A DNA stretch of 64,000 nt from Photorhabdus luminescens subsp. luminescens (lineage in GTDB: Bacteria; Pseudomonadota; Gammaproteobacteria; Enterobacterales; Enterobacteriaceae): positions 1 through 64,000 of the forward strand of contig NZ_JXSK01000003.1 in the NCBI RefSeq assembly GCF_001083805.1, written 5' to 3'. The translations under genes were made by a program, and so were the position numbers. Of this stretch, positions 34,553 through 45,030 are shown in pieces. Under the pieces are notes generated by a model. The model saw only the letters and a program-made list of their open reading frames with translations, was not told the DNA's origin and made no database searches. How positions within the stretch are numbered: the first letter of the stretch is position 1; every line of letters begins with the position of its first letter.

Positions 34553-35875
34553 TTATTCGCTAATTTGGCGATAAACCATCGGTGCGGCTGGTTTGGCTTC
34601 TGTACCCAGAACGATAGCTTTACGTACTGCCTTTGCCGCTTCCTGCCATTCATGCTCATTGTTAGCATGAATAATAGCTAAGGGTGTACCTACATTAACT
34701 TCTGAACCCAGAGCAACGATATTGCTCAGCCCCACACTATAATCAATGCGATCTGTTGCCTTACGGCGCCCTCCACCAAGGGAAACTACAGACATTCCTA
34801 GAGCACGGGTATCCATATGCGTAATAAATCCATGCTGTTCAGCCAATACGGGTTTGCTGAAAACAGCGGTTGGTAAGTAATTGTCATAACGCTCAACAAA
34901 ATCCGTCGGACCTTGTTGTGCAGCAACCATGCGACCAAAGATTTCGGCTGCTTTACCGTTATCTAAGACAGACTGGAGTTTATTGCGTGCGTCTTTACAG
35001 TCGGTTGCCAAATGACCGGATACCAACATTTCAACACACAGTGCCATTGTCACTTCGAGTAAACGTGGATTACGATTTTCCCCCGTCAGAAATCGAACAG
35101 CTTCACGAACTTCAAGCGCATTACCCGCACTGGATGCCAGAACCTGATTCATATCCGTCAACAATGCGGTAGTTTTACAACCTGCCCCATTAGCCACGCT
35201 AACAATTGATTCCGCCAGTTGTTGTGACGCTTCATACGTTGACATAAACGCACCAGAGCCAACTTTGACATCCATTACCAATGCATCCAAGCCCTCAGCC
35301 AGTTTTTTGCCAAGGATAGAGGCGGTGATCAAAGGGATAGAATCCACCGTCGCGGTAATATCGCGGGTTGCATAGAAGCGTTTGTCTGCCGGCGCCAGCG
35401 AATGAGTCTGACCGATAATCGCCACGCCAACATCCTGAATAATGTCACGGAAACGTTGCTCATCAGGAAAAATATCAAATCCCGGAATCGCTTCCAGTTT
35501 GTCCAGCGTCCCCCCGGTATGGCCTAAACCACGGCCGGAAATCATCGGAACATAACCACCACAAGCCGCCACCATCGGGCCAAGCATCAGGGAAGTCACA
35601 TCACCTACCCCGCCGGTTGAGTGTTTATCCACAATCGGGCCGTTCAGATTCAGGCTTTGCCAGTTCAATACTGTCCCGGAGTCGCGCATAGCCAACGTCA
35701 GGGCGACACGTTCTTCCATCACCATATCCTGGAAGTGGATAACCATCGCCAGTGCAGCAATTTGTCCTTCGGAAACGGTATTATCACGCACGCCATTGAT
35801 GAAGAAGCGGATCTCTTCTTCACTCAATGGGTACCCATCACGTTTTTTACGGATAATTTCCTGTGCCAGAAACAA
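34553..35875 (-). CDS. deoA: Thymidine phosphorylase DeoA
   Basis: A 440-residue type II pyrimidine nucleoside phosphorylase that cleaves thymidine to thymine and deoxyribose-1-phosphate. Visible: the phosphate-binding [11 protein letters not shown] loop, [15 protein letters not shown], and the C-terminal GGGRRKATD. Length equals the E. coli enzyme. The start codon is TTG 35875 (MFLAQEII), with AGGAGA five nt upstream; the nearby ATG is out of frame. It is 70 nt downstream of deoC and transcribed with it. Confidence 0.97.
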   Translation of the reverse strand: MFLAQEIIRKKRDGYPLSEEEIRFFINGVRDNTVSEGQIAALAMVIHFQDMVMEERVALTLAMRDSGTVLNWQSLNLNGPIVDKHSTGGVGDVTSLMLGPMVAACGGYVPMISGRGLGHTGGTLDKLEAIPGFDIFPDEQRFRDIIQDVGVAIIGQTHSLAPADKRFYATRDITATVDSIPLITASILGKKLAEGLDALVMDVKVGSGAFMSTYEASQQLAESIVSVANGAGCKTTALLTDMNQVLASSAGNALEVREAVRFLTGENRNPRLLEVTMALCVEMLVSGHLATDCKDARNKLQSVLDNGKAAEIFGRMVAAQQGPTDFVERYDNYLPTAVFSKPVLAEQHGFITHMDTRALGMSVVSLGGGRRKATDRIDYSVGLSNIVALGSEVNVGTPLAIIHANNEHEWQEAAKAVRKAIVLGTEAKPAAPMVYRQISE

Positions 35876-35949
35876 AGCATTCTCCTAATTGTGATTAAAA
35901 TCGGGAAAAATTCAGCCGTTACGCACTGGCTAATGCAGCGCTCGATTCT

Positions 35950-36729
35950 CTAGTAATTGCTGCTTTGTTCTTGATTCTGATGGCCCAGAGTAGTTAGCAA
36001 ACTGCCCAACAAGCTGGAAGCCCCAAAACGAAAATGACGGGCATCAGCCCAGTTGTCACCCATGATATGATCAGCTAGCGCCAGATATTGTGCGGCCTCT
36101 TCAGCGGTACGCACGCCGCCAGCGGGTTTGAAACCAACCGTTTCACCCGCTCCCATCTCATGAATCACCTTCATCATGATTTCAGCGCTTGTCAATGTCG
36201 CGTTAACCGGCACTTTACCCGTAGATGTTTTGATAAAATCAGCACCCGCGTTGATTGAAATTTCAGACGCCTTACGGATCAGAGATTCTTCTTTCAGCTC
36301 GCCGGTTTCGATAATGACTTTTAGCAACACTCCCGCTTCTGCGCAGGCGGCTTTACACGCTTTCACCATGTCAAAACCAACTTGTTCATTACCGGCCATC
36401 AATGCACGGTAGGGGAAAACCACATCGACCTCATCAGCGCCATAAGCGATAGCAGCACGAGTTTCAGCTAAAGCGATGTCAATATCGTCATTACCGTGTG
36501 GGAAGTTTGTCACTGTTGCAATGCGGATTTCAGGTGTGCCCTGTTCACGTAATACCTTACGCGCCAGAGGAATAAAACGAGGGTAGATGCAGATAGCCGC
36601 GGTATTACCCGCCAGGCTTTTCGCCTGATGACAAAGCGCCGTCACTTTTTCATCTGTATCATTATCATTGAGTGTCGTTAAATCCATCAAACTCAGCGCA
36701 CGCTGCGCTGCTGCGGTTAAATCGGTCAT
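35950..36729 (-). CDS. deoC: Deoxyribose-phosphate aldolase DeoC
   Basis: A 259-residue class I aldolase splitting deoxyribose-5-phosphate into glyceraldehyde-3-phosphate and acetaldehyde. FIKTSTGK contains the Schiff-base lysine; VDVVFP and [10 protein letters not shown] carry the Asp/Lys proton relay and phosphate site. Start ATG 36729 follows GGAGAG at 8 nt and gives the E. coli length; an in-frame ATG four codons upstream is less likely. It is the first gene of the deo operon; the CRP-type site and inverted repeats 220-310 bp upstream are likely control elements. The C-terminus ends SSNY. Confidence 0.97.
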   Translation of the reverse strand: MTDLTAAAQRALSLMDLTTLNDNDTDEKVTALCHQAKSLAGNTAAICIYPRFIPLARKVLREQGTPEIRIATVTNFPHGNDDIDIALAETRAAIAYGADEVDVVFPYRALMAGNEQVGFDMVKACKAACAEAGVLLKVIIETGELKEESLIRKASEISINAGADFIKTSTGKVPVNATLTSAEIMMKVIHEMGAGETVGFKPAGGVRTAEEAAQYLALADHIMGDNWADARHFRFGASSLLGSLLTTLGHQNQEQSSNY

Positions 36730-36944
36730 AAAACTCTCCAACGTTATTATCGCGGCTCGCTTCTGCTAGAGCCACACTGCTGTTAAACGATTGTTTGTTG
36801 GCGAGCGGACTTGGTTCCCTGAAGATGTCGCAATAGTATGCCTACAGCGACGATTGAATTCCTTTTCACCGCACTATGCTCTCTCCGGCTTATGGTCCTT
36901 AATGCGAGCCTCGCCTTGATCCTTGAAATTCGGCATATCTTATA

Positions 36945-36966
36945 TTTGAACATTTCAACGTTCAAA
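36945..36966. promoter_or_regulatory. Inverted repeat in the deo control region (possible CytR/DeoR-type operator)
   Basis: TTTGAAC (36945-36951), 8-nt spacer, GTTCAAA (36960-36966): a perfect 7-bp palindrome between the CRP site and deoC. Its position fits a repressor operator, but it matches no consensus exactly. Confidence 0.45.
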
Positions 36967-37022
36967 AAATTGTGCCAAAAATCACACTAATTACATGTAA
37001 TTTGCAAGATAATAATTTCAAA

Positions 37023-37038
37023 TGTGATTCTTATCACA
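37023..37038. promoter_or_regulatory. CRP binding site upstream of deoC
   Basis: TGTGA-TTCTTA-TCACA is a perfect match to the CRP half-sites with 6-bp spacing. deo promoters in enterobacteria are CRP/CytR controlled, so catabolite activation is expected. Confidence 0.8.
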
Positions 37039-37151
37039 TAAAACTATATTTATCGTGGGATTTACCGGCAAATCCAACTTGCTTATCATCAAATAATACA
37101 CGACAAAAAATATAACTCACGAATTAAGGATCAACCGGTAGGAAAACAGAT

Positions 37152-37186
37152 TGCAGGCGGGATTATCCCACCTGCCTATTTCAACA
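37152..37186 (-). terminator. Terminator of nupC
   Basis: On the minus strand, directly after the nupC stop, GCAGG-TGGGA / TCCC-GCCTGC folds around a short loop (37152-37174). It is followed by AATCTGTTTTCC, so it is only moderately T-rich. Confidence 0.6.
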
Positions 37187-37189
37187 ACG

Positions 37190-38467
37190 TTACAGAGCCA
37201 GGAAGAAACCGGCGATAGTTGCACTCATTAAGTTAGATAGTGTGCCCGCCATAACGGCTTTCATCCCCAAACGAGCAACATCCCCACGACGGTTAGGCGC
37301 CATACCGCCCAGACCACCTAGCAGGATAGCGACGGAAGAAAGGTTAGCAAAACCGCACAATGCGAAGGAGATAATCGCTTTGGTGTGACCTGACAACACC
37401 TGCAAGCCCGCAGCCGCAACCTCATCATCCGGTTTCAAATACTCACCGAAATTCATAAAGGCAACAAATTCATTCACAACCAGTTTTTGACCGATGAAAG
37501 AACCCGCAACTGTTGCTTCATTCCACGGAACGCCAATCAGGTAAGCAATCGGCGCACAAACCCAGCCCAACATCAGTTCAAGAGAAAGTTGTGGATATTT
37601 GAACCAACCACCGATACCACCGAGAATACCATTTAACAATGCAATCAGGGCCACAAACGCCAATAACATTGCACCGACGTTCAACGCTAATTGCATACCA
37701 GAAGCGGCGCCAGACGCGGCTGCATCAATGATGTTAGCAGGACGATCCTCTGCCGCAACCAGTGACATTGCATCAACAGTATCAGACGTTTTTTCAGTTT
37801 CAGGCACCATCAATTTAGCGAACAACAGGCCGCCTGGCGCCGCCATAAAGGAAGCCGCGATCAGATATTCCAAAGGAACACCCATTGATGCATAGCCAGC
37901 CAGTACCGAACCCGCAACAGATGCCAAGCCGCCACACATGACCGCAAACAGTTCAGATTGGGTCATGGTAGCAATATAAGGGCGAACAACCAGCGGCGCC
38001 TCAGTTTGACCCACGAAAATATTCGCTGTCGCAGACAAAGATTCTGTACGTGAAGTGCCGAGAATTTTTTGCAGACCGCCACCCAATATTTTGATCACTA
38101 GCTGCATAACACCGATGTAGTACAACACAGCAATCAATGAAGAGAAGAAAACAATAATAGGCAGTACACGCAGGGCGAAAACAAATCCCCCGCCGCCAAA
38201 CAGTTCAAACATTTTGGGGGAAACTAATCCACCAAAAATGAAATCCATTCCTTGTTGACCATACTGGATAACACTGGAAACTCCCTCAGACATACCCATT
38301 AATATTTTCTTACCTGCGGGAACATAAAGTACGAAAGCACCGATAGCGACCTGAATCAAAAAGGCCCCAAGGACAGTACGAAGTTTAATAGCACGATAAT
38401 TACTGGAAAAGAGTACTGCGATCAAGATCAGCACTGCCATCCCGACCAGGCTCATAAGGAGTTGCAT
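37190..38467 (-). CDS. nupC: Concentrative nucleoside transporter NupC-type
   Basis: A 425-residue inner-membrane CNT permease importing nucleosides with protons or sodium. It has N-terminal hydrophobic helices, then [27 protein letters not shown] ([14 protein letters not shown] is the substrate-binding hairpin of CNT proteins), the gate region [18 protein letters not shown], and [20 protein letters not shown] near the end. ATG 38467 has a weak AGGGAT site. It lies upstream of deoC in the same orientation with its own CRP site and a hairpin after it. Import plus Deo enzymes form one nucleoside-scavenging module. In E. coli nupC is elsewhere; paralogues nupX/psuT are an alternative name. Confidence 0.9.
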   Translation of the reverse strand: MQLLMSLVGMAVLILIAVLFSSNYRAIKLRTVLGAFLIQVAIGAFVLYVPAGKKILMGMSEGVSSVIQYGQQGMDFIFGGLVSPKMFELFGGGGFVFALRVLPIIVFFSSLIAVLYYIGVMQLVIKILGGGLQKILGTSRTESLSATANIFVGQTEAPLVVRPYIATMTQSELFAVMCGGLASVAGSVLAGYASMGVPLEYLIAASFMAAPGGLLFAKLMVPETEKTSDTVDAMSLVAAEDRPANIIDAAASGAASGMQLALNVGAMLLAFVALIALLNGILGGIGGWFKYPQLSLELMLGWVCAPIAYLIGVPWNEATVAGSFIGQKLVVNEFVAFMNFGEYLKPDDEVAAAGLQVLSGHTKAIISFALCGFANLSSVAILLGGLGGMAPNRRGDVARLGMKAVMAGTLSNLMSATIAGFFLAL

Positions 38468-39063
38468 TGGAAGAATCCCTGTTCACTTAATAATAAATTA
38501 AATATGTCAGTTGAACGTAAATCGTTCACTGACGATGAGTCGGCGCTGATTATACTCAGTCATTGGAATGAACAAGCTATTGACATCACAAATATCTACA
38601 GAAAAAAGCAATAAAAAAATGATAAATGTGATGTAAATCACATAAAATTACAAAGATAATCTGCAATAGATAATCTAATCTTGGAATGGCAAAATAATCA
38701 ACAATTAAGAAATAATTATCAGGTAAGCGCAATTAAAGTGTGGTGGTTATGATCCGCAGACAACCAATCTGCTATATATATTCACATCTATAGATAAGCA
38801 GCGAAGTAATGTTTCAAAGATAAATCTAAGTAAATAAGCTCATGTCTAAATTACGAGTCATTCCTCTATGGAGATAGCAATTTATTTTCAAATAACCATT
38901 AAACAATCGTGCAAGAATAATTAACTTAATAACATCCAACCTACAACGGTTAATAAATTCCCGTTAACGCCTTAGATACTAATATTTAGTTATTTTTCTA
39001 CTGCATTTCAACTATACTAACAGATAACAGAAGACATATTACACCTTCAAGTAGGTGAAAATA
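38468..39063. other. AT-rich intergenic region upstream of nupC and the HD gene
   Basis: About 600 bp, no gene supported. It holds the CRP site at 38627-38642 for nupC and the promoter of the HD-domain gene on the right. The stretch 38690-39000 shows nothing recognisable. Confidence 0.6.
38627..38642. promoter_or_regulatory. CRP binding site upstream of nupC
   Basis: TGTGA-TGTAAA-TCACA, perfect half-sites and spacing, 160 bp upstream of the nupC start. Confidence 0.8.
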
Positions 39064-39720
39064 ATGAAAGCTAATATTTTAGAAGAACGTCTGAAAGAGT
39101 TTTTAAAACATCGACTCGTAAACTCTAATGATAACGCTCATGATATTGGGCATCTGATCCGTGTTGCAAATAACGCGAAAAGAATCATGGAGAAAGAAGG
39201 AGGTGATCCTTTAGTTATCATTGCCTCAAGTTATTTACATGACATCGTGTCATTACCAAAGAATCATCCAGAGAAAAAACAGTCCTCAAAACTTGCAGCA
39301 CAGGAAGCCATCAGGATTCTGTCTACAGAATTTCCAGCATTCCCAAAAGAACTTTATAGTTCGGTAGAACACGCAATTCTAACCCATAGCTACAGTGCAA
39401 ACTTAACTCCAGAAACCATAGAAGCCAAAATACTCCAGGATGCAGACCGATTGGATGCATTAGGCGCTATTGGACTCGCCAGAGTATTTTATATCGCGGG
39501 TATGCTCGGCCAAGGGCTTTTTCATCATGATGATCCCTTTGCACTTAATCGCCCTTTGGATGACAAATCCTATACAATCGATCACTTTCAGACAAAGCTA
39601 CTTAAGCTCCCTGGAAAAATGAACACCACAGAGGGCAAGAAGCTCGCACAATCGAACGCCCAATATTTGATTGACTTTTTAAGCAAACTATCGAGCGAAA
39701 TTAAAGGCGATGTGGATTAA
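39064..39720 (+). CDS. HD-domain phosphohydrolase, YedJ-like
   Basis: A 218-residue predicted metal-dependent phosphohydrolase. The HD pattern is present: HDIGHLIRV (first His), SYLHDIV (His-Asp) and LQDADRLDALG (distal Asp). Length and motif order fit the YedJ/YpgQ group of nucleotide or phosphate-ester hydrolases; the substrate is not known. I start at ATG 39064, because AGGTGA sits 6 nt upstream; an in-frame GTG at 39055 would overlap that ribosome site. It stands alone, convergent with the LysR gene. Confidence 0.82.
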   Translation: MKANILEERLKEFLKHRLVNSNDNAHDIGHLIRVANNAKRIMEKEGGDPLVIIASSYLHDIVSLPKNHPEKKQSSKLAAQEAIRILSTEFPAFPKELYSSVEHAILTHSYSANLTPETIEAKILQDADRLDALGAIGLARVFYIAGMLGQGLFHHDDPFALNRPLDDKSYTIDHFQTKLLKLPGKMNTTEGKKLAQSNAQYLIDFLSKLSSEIKGDVD

Positions 39721-39737
39721 ATTTTTGATCAATATTT

Positions 39738-40631
39738 CTATCGCTCTTGTGGGAATAAGTTATCTACCATGAAATCGACAAAAACTTTAACTTTAGGTAG
39801 GACCCAGCGGTTAGACGGCCATAGAACACGGAAAGTACTCGACGTATCAGACCATTTATCCAATACGGTCAATAACGTACCGTCAGCTAATGCTTGCTTA
39901 ACAGTAAAATCAGGCAAACAGGCGATGCCGTGGCCTTGAAGCGCCATGTAAAGTAGTGTTTCGATATGATTGCAGGTCATCTTTGCTTGAAGATGTATAT
40001 CTACTCCAGATTCTCCTAAGCATAGCGGCCATTTCTCCAAAAGATTTGTCGTTGGAAACCGGTGCATTAAGCATGCATGATGGAGTAAGTCTTTCGGTTG
40101 TGATGGCTTACCATGTTGTGCAAAGTAACTGGGAGCGCCAACGTATAAAAAACGGCTAGATCCGATACGTTTGTTCATCAAGCGTGAATCATTGAGTTCT
40201 CCCGTTCGCACCACAGCATCAAACCCTTCATCAATGACATCAACGAGTCGATCACTAAAGTCCAAATCCAATTCTATTTGTGGATAACGCACAGTAAAGG
40301 CTGACAATACGGGTAGCATCAGGCTGCTGACTAGTGGCAGACTCACCCGCAAACGGCCTTGAGGCGCAGAGATAGAACTCAATAATTCGTTTTCTGCCGA
40401 GGTGATTTCGTCCAAGATACGTTTGCAACGTTCAAGGAATAGAGTGCCTTCCGACGTTAAACTGACGCTACGAGTGCTGCGTTGGAGCAGACGTACCCCC
40501 AATTTCTCTTCTAACCGGGAGATGCTTTTACTGATGGACGAAGGGGATAGCCCAAGTTGATTGGCTACGGCTGTGAAGCTACGAGCTTCGGCTACACGAA
40601 TGAAAATCATGAATCTACTCAAACTATTCAT
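39738..40631 (-). CDS. LysR-family transcriptional regulator
   Basis: A 297-residue LTTR. Residues 1-60 are the winged HTH (FIRVAEARSFTAVANQLGLSPSSISKSISRLEEKLGVRLL), residues 90-290 the co-inducer domain of the small CrgA/DntR-like subgroup (FDAVVRTGEL, HGIACLPDF). ATG 40631 follows CAGGAAACCC. It is divergent from an MFS exporter, with 170 bp between the starts, the classical layout in which the LysR protein controls the divergent gene and itself. Whether it also controls the biosynthetic operon 2 kb away is unknown. Confidence 0.92.
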   Translation of the reverse strand: MNSLSRFMIFIRVAEARSFTAVANQLGLSPSSISKSISRLEEKLGVRLLQRSTRSVSLTSEGTLFLERCKRILDEITSAENELLSSISAPQGRLRVSLPLVSSLMLPVLSAFTVRYPQIELDLDFSDRLVDVIDEGFDAVVRTGELNDSRLMNKRIGSSRFLYVGAPSYFAQHGKPSQPKDLLHHACLMHRFPTTNLLEKWPLCLGESGVDIHLQAKMTCNHIETLLYMALQGHGIACLPDFTVKQALADGTLLTVLDKWSDTSSTFRVLWPSNRWVLPKVKVFVDFMVDNLFPQER

Positions 40632-40801
40632 CTGGGTTTCCTGGGCTTTTTTAGATCACAATTAATGACAAAATAGTCACTTCAGAAATGATTATAGGCC
40701 TATTTATCTGCCATTAGTGAATCTGTAGTATGAAATAAAATACATCTTGCTCTAGCTGCTATACAGCGACAAGCCACACGTACTCAGGGCAGAAAATCGA
40801 A

Positions 40802-42325
40802 ATGGTGATGAAATCTCAAATAAATATAGGATCAAGCGCAAATAAAGCACCGCTGGTCTTGACTGCCTGTCTTACCGCCGCTGTTATTCCTTTGAGCATT
40901 GCAGGACCTGCGGTCGTGGTGCCTTCAATCAACAAAGCGCTTGGTGGAAGCGCAGTAGAACTCAGTTGGATAATTAATGCTTATATTCTTACTTACGGCA
41001 GTGCAACAATGGCTGCGGGTAGCTTAGCCGACACTCACGGACGCAAGAAACTCTGGCTATTCGGTTTATTTCTCTTTGCTGTTGTTACTGCGGCGATACC
41101 TTATATGCCGTCCGTTTTTTGGGTTGATATTTTACGGCTTATACAGGGATTGGGAGCAGCGGCGGCCTTTGCCGGTTCAATGGCAGCATTGACTCAAGAA
41201 TTTGATGGTCATCAACGTACACGCATTTTCAGCCTGATTGGCACAACATTTGGGGCCGGAGCAGCTTTTGGTCCCTTTTTGGCAGGACTGCTAATTGACT
41301 CGTTAGGATGGCCTTGGGTTTTTTGGCTACCTGCTTTGGTGGCATTAGTTGCCAGTATATTGGTGAGTATTTATGCACGAGAAACGCGTGATCCCGACGC
41401 AGAAGGGCTAGATTGGCCCGGCGCAATAACATTTACCTCATCTTTAGCCGCTTTTACTTATGGAATCATTCTGGCGCCTGAAAAAGGATGGGGAGACAGT
41501 ACGGTACTGGCGACACTGATATGTTCCATTATTATTTTCATCATATTTATTATTATTGAACGACAGCGTTCAAGACCTATGTTAGATCTCTCGTTATTTG
41601 CCAATGCGCGCTTTGTCGGTGTGCAACTTCTTGCTATCGCGCCAGCGTATGCTTACGTTGTCTTGCTCGTTATATTGCCGGCACGTTTTATTGGTGTCGA
41701 AGGGTACAGCGCATTTGAAGCAGGCCAAATGATGATCACCTTGTCCGCACCTTTACTAATAGTCCCCTTTATTGCCGGTCAATTAGCTCGCTGGATTAAT
41801 GTCGGCGTTATTTCAGGTATGGGGCTTATCATCGCCGCTGGCGGCTTATTCTGGCTAGGTTATGGGATTTCCGGCGCGACAACGGCGGAAAGATTATGGC
41901 CAATGTTGGTTATCGGAATTGGGATTGGCCTGCCTTGGGGATTGATGGACGGTTTGGCGGTGAGTGTCGTTCCTAAAGAGCGAGCGGGTATGGCGACTGG
42001 AATTTTCAATGCTGTCCGTTTAGCAGGAGATGGGATCGCATTGGCGGTGGTAGGCGCTATTCTCTCTGCGCGTATATCTTCAGGTTTAAGTACATTAAGC
42101 GCTATTCCGGCTGATATTTTATCTGAAATATCCACACGGCTTGCAATGAGCGATCTAAGTAATGCGGTTGCCATTTTCCCTTCATTAGATCAATCATTGC
42201 TGCATAAAGTATACGAAGAAGCATTTCGATATCAATTCGTTGCACTTGCAGTAGCGGCAGCGATTACCGCAATGTTAGTGTTTATTTTATTGGGTAAAGT
42301 AAAATCTCACAGTGAAAGTAAATAG
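40802..42325 (+). CDS. MFS multidrug exporter, DHA2 (14-TM) family
   Basis: A 507-residue inner-membrane proton antiporter. It has ~14 hydrophobic segments, the DHA2 antiporter signature early (SWIINAYILTYGSATMAAG, then GSLADTHGRKKLW), motif C-like GTTFGAGAAFGPFLAGLL, and a terminal helix near residue 480. ATG 40802 or 40808 are both possible starts. Divergent from the LysR gene and directly upstream (540 bp) of the biosynthetic operon, separated by an intergenic repeat. It could export the operon's product or protect against aromatic toxins (inference from context). The gene is complete. Confidence 0.9.
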   Translation: MVMKSQINIGSSANKAPLVLTACLTAAVIPLSIAGPAVVVPSINKALGGSAVELSWIINAYILTYGSATMAAGSLADTHGRKKLWLFGLFLFAVVTAAIPYMPSVFWVDILRLIQGLGAAAAFAGSMAALTQEFDGHQRTRIFSLIGTTFGAGAAFGPFLAGLLIDSLGWPWVFWLPALVALVASILVSIYARETRDPDAEGLDWPGAITFTSSLAAFTYGIILAPEKGWGDSTVLATLICSIIIFIIFIIIERQRSRPMLDLSLFANARFVGVQLLAIAPAYAYVVLLVILPARFIGVEGYSAFEAGQMMITLSAPLLIVPFIAGQLARWINVGVISGMGLIIAAGGLFWLGYGISGATTAERLWPMLVIGIGIGLPWGLMDGLAVSVVPKERAGMATGIFNAVRLAGDGIALAVVGAILSARISSGLSTLSAIPADILSEISTRLAMSDLSNAVAIFPSLDQSLLHKVYEEAFRYQFVALAVAAAITAMLVFILLGKVKSHSESK

Positions 42326-42344
42326 AAAAATAATTGATTTACAG

Positions 42345-42467
42345 TATACCCAATGGATTTCAAAATGCATCGCGACGGCAAAGGAACGAATTCCCGGGAG
42401 CATAGCTAACGATGTGACCGAAGTGAGTGCAGCCAACAAAGAGGCAACTTAAAAGAGGACGGATATA
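42345..42467 (-). repeat. Photorhabdus-type intergenic repeat, left copy
   Basis: About 123 bp bounded by TATACC(C) and GGATATA. It contains on the minus strand GCCTCTTTGTTGGCTGC, GGTCACAT, CCCGGGAATTC and GCGATGCATTTTGAAATCC. The copy at 53173-53289 is in opposite orientation. Confidence 0.8.
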
Positions 42468-42868
42468 AATGGTTTTTCTATTCTCTGAGTATATTAATAA
42501 ATGATCGCTTTTTTACAGAAGCGAATAATAATGAAACTAAAATAATTTATAATAATAACATTACTGAATATTCATTATTCTGTAATTTAAGAAATTTCTT
42601 TTATCATCAGGAGAAATGCCGACACTCTCTATTACCTTTGTAAACAGGGTGAAATTCCCCCGCACATTTCCTCACATTGGAAAAATAATAAAAAAACACT
42701 TTCAGGAGGATATTATCACACACCATTTTAATATTATTAAATAAAAAATTTAAAGTTTGGGTGTTTATCGACACAAGAAAAACCGAAGATATGACAACAA
42801 CTTATTGTCATTCATTTAAAAATTACTATTTGAAGAAATTATCTTGTATTTCACAGGGGATTTTTAAT
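42468..42868 (+). promoter_or_regulatory. Leader region of the aromatic biosynthetic operon
   Basis: About 400 bp of AT-rich sequence between the intergenic repeat and the first biosynthetic gene; promoter elements must lie here. A 42-codon open frame (42616-42744) has AGGAG only 2 nt from its ATG, so it is unlikely to be translated well. The stretch 42640-42670 contains ACAGGGTGAAATTCCCCC. No riboswitch or terminator can be shown. Confidence 0.45.
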
Positions 42869-44176
42869 ATGAGCAAAAATATCGTTAGCGTACCCAAAGA
42901 GGCAGTTAGTATCGCATCTGGAAATTTTGAGACGTCTGAAATAATCGCTAAAAGAGCATCTATAAGATTAAACAGTCCAGGCAAAGAGTATAATTCTAAG
43001 CGTGAAGATTTAAATGGGCCAATAATTTGGTTTGACACTGCAAAATTGTCAGCCCAGAGGCCAGACGATAGTATTTTCATCAGGGTCATAAATTCTCTTT
43101 ATAGTGGTATAGTTTTATATCCAGATAATATCTCAACTTTCATTAATGCAATACCCAAAAGAATGCAAATAGTTCTGAAAGTGAGAACCCATGAAGAACT
43201 TAATAAATTTAAAGAGAGCGAACATTTCGCTTTATTTAAACCTTCTAATACAAACTCAAATAAATGTATTTGTTCCAATGACATAGCCACTTTGAAGAAA
43301 CTTAAAGCAGAGTCTATTGCGACTTGTTATGAAAGTTATGTTGATGATCAAGATAGTCTTCTTAAAACAATCAATGAAGGAATGGAATTCAATTTTCTTT
43401 GGATTCTTTTTCGTGATCCAACCAATATTCCTCTTGAGCTGGTCATTGCATCATTACAGTCTACCGGAACTATTTTATTAAAAGAAATTAGCGATCCTGA
43501 TGATGTCGATGATGCAATCGTCTCTTATGGCGTTATGGAATATGGCGCGGAAGGCGTTATTTTCTCACCCAATAAACATGATGTCATGAGCGACTTTATC
43601 GATCGTTTATCATATAACAGAAAAGAATCACTGCAACTACAAGTCGGAATCATTACAGAAAGTCGTCCTGTCGGTATGGGATATCGGGCTTGTATTGATA
43701 CATCCACGTTATTCAGCGAGAACGAAGGCATGCTGGTAGGTAGTACTTCTCAAGGCGCCCTGTTGTGCTGCCCGGAAGTATTCTTTTTGCCCTATATGGA
43801 ACTGAGACCATTCCGTATTAATGCTGGCGCAATACACGCCTATGTATATAACTTTAATAACCGAACAGATTATATGAGTGAATTAAAAGCCGGCTCATCA
43901 GTCATGGCGGTCAACTCAAAGGGTGAAGTACGGCATATAACGGTTGGTCGCGTAAAAATAGAACAACGCCCTCTTCGGTTAATTGAAGCAGAATTTCCAG
44001 GGAATAAACGGGTGAATGTTTTGATGCAAGATGATTGGCATGTGAGAATTTTTTCTAGCGAAGCAAAACCTTTAAACATCTCTGAACTTAAACCTGGAGA
44101 CAAGGTGCTTGGTTATATTACAGAGCCTGGTCGTCATGTTGGCATTAAAATTAATGAATCTATTATTGAAAAGTAG
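42869..44176 (+). CDS. 3-dehydroquinate synthase II family enzyme (GriH-like)
   Basis: A 435-residue NAD-dependent enzyme of the archaeal DHQ synthase II/GriH family. The C-terminal half shows the family signature: CIDTSTLFSENEGMLVGSTS, the RPFRINAGAIHAYV motif, ELKAGSSVMAV, VGRVKIEQRPL and the ending GRHVGIKI...IEK. In bacteria with a normal shikimate route, GriH turns the GriI product into 3-amino-4-hydroxybenzoate (established for grixazone). The start ATG 42869 has AGGGGA at 8 nt; an upstream in-frame GTG at 42761 would add 36 unlikely residues. Even so, about 50 residues precede the first conserved segment, an N-terminal extension. It is the first gene of the operon and ends one nt before the next frame opens. 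Confidence 0.85.
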   Translation: MSKNIVSVPKEAVSIASGNFETSEIIAKRASIRLNSPGKEYNSKREDLNGPIIWFDTAKLSAQRPDDSIFIRVINSLYSGIVLYPDNISTFINAIPKRMQIVLKVRTHEELNKFKESEHFALFKPSNTNSNKCICSNDIATLKKLKAESIATCYESYVDDQDSLLKTINEGMEFNFLWILFRDPTNIPLELVIASLQSTGTILLKEISDPDDVDDAIVSYGVMEYGAEGVIFSPNKHDVMSDFIDRLSYNRKESLQLQVGIITESRPVGMGYRACIDTSTLFSENEGMLVGSTSQGALLCCPEVFFLPYMELRPFRINAGAIHAYVYNFNNRTDYMSELKAGSSVMAVNSKGEVRHITVGRVKIEQRPLRLIEAEFPGNKRVNVLMQDDWHVRIFSSEAKPLNISELKPGDKVLGYITEPGRHVGIKINESIIEK

Positions 44177-44185
44177 GTGATGATT

Positions 44186-44974
44186 ATGGGATACATCGGA
44201 AGAAAATTAAGAGAAAGCAGATTGTTATTTCCCAAATCAAGCCGAGGATTAATAGTGCCGATTGATCACGGGTTAACTATGGGGCCAATCTCTGGTTTAC
44301 AAAGTGTTTATGCAGTTGAATCGTGGATCAATAGCAACTATGTGAGCGCTGTTCTGGCCCATAAGGGGATATTGGAAAAACTCATTCTGCGTGGAATGTT
44401 GCGCCCATCGACAGGTATTATTCTTCATATGAGCGGCATGCCAACGATATCAGAATCACCGGATACTAAAATATTAGTGGCGAGCATAGAAGCTGCTCTT
44501 CAACTTGGTGTGGATGCTGTTTCTATACAGGTAAATTTCACTGAAACAAATTTCGAACATAATTTATCTATATTGGGATCTGTCACAGACATCGCGCATG
44601 AAGCGGGGCTTCCTGTACTCACAATGCTATATGACAAAGTTGTTTCCAAATCGTCAGAAATAAAGATGGAAAGGCTGCACCATCTTATAAGGATTGTCAC
44701 TGAACTGGGATCTGATGCAATAAAAATAGGTTTCCCTGACTCTGAATCCGCTATTTCAGAAATCGTAGATCTTCATGGTTCTGATATTAAGATTTTCTTC
44801 GCCGGGGGAGAAAAAACGTCTGACGAAATACTGATTAATAATACCAAAGCCGCTATTTCGTCTGGAGCTTGCGGATTATGTGTTGGCAGAAATATTTTTC
44901 AAAATCTCAACCCACAATCCCTGCTTCACCATTTATATGAATGTATAAATTCAGAGTCAATATCTTTGGCTTAA
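44186..44974 (+). CDS. DhnA/GriI-type aldolase (class I, fructose-bisphosphate-aldolase-like)
   Basis: A 262-residue TIM-barrel aldolase. Visible: RGLIVPIDHGLTMGPISGL near residue 20, the barrel strand DAIKIGFPDSE with the probable Schiff-base lysine, FFAGGEKTSD (phosphate site) and CGLCVGRNIFQN at the end. In the grixazone pathway GriI joins aspartate semialdehyde to dihydroxyacetone phosphate; the archaeal homologue makes the shikimate precursor ADH. I choose ATG 44186 because TAGGTGAT lies 5-6 nt before it; GTG 44177 and ATG 44180 are in the same frame. It follows the DHQ synthase II gene by 9 nt, and the two should make 3-amino-4-hydroxybenzoate or a close relative. Confidence 0.87.
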   Translation: MGYIGRKLRESRLLFPKSSRGLIVPIDHGLTMGPISGLQSVYAVESWINSNYVSAVLAHKGILEKLILRGMLRPSTGIILHMSGMPTISESPDTKILVASIEAALQLGVDAVSIQVNFTETNFEHNLSILGSVTDIAHEAGLPVLTMLYDKVVSKSSEIKMERLHHLIRIVTELGSDAIKIGFPDSESAISEIVDLHGSDIKIFFAGGEKTSDEILINNTKAAISSGACGLCVGRNIFQNLNPQSLLHHLYECINSESISLA

Positions 44975-45030
44975 TAAAAGCCTGTATATCATAGATTTCA
45001 CGCAGTTGAATATGACTAAAAGGGTTTATC

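Noticed and set aside
36783-36965. 60-residue frame in the deo control region
   Set aside because: No ribosome site, Arg/Ile-rich chance translation, overlaps the operator palindrome.
42616-42744. 42-codon frame in the leader of the biosynthetic operon
   Set aside because: The AGGAG is only two bases from its ATG, the translation has no precursor-peptide or leader-peptide features, and no coding signal is evident.
42761-42868. Upstream GTG start for the DHQ synthase II gene
   Set aside because: No ribosome site precedes it and the extra 36 residues have no counterpart in the family; ATG 42869 has AGGGGA at proper distance.
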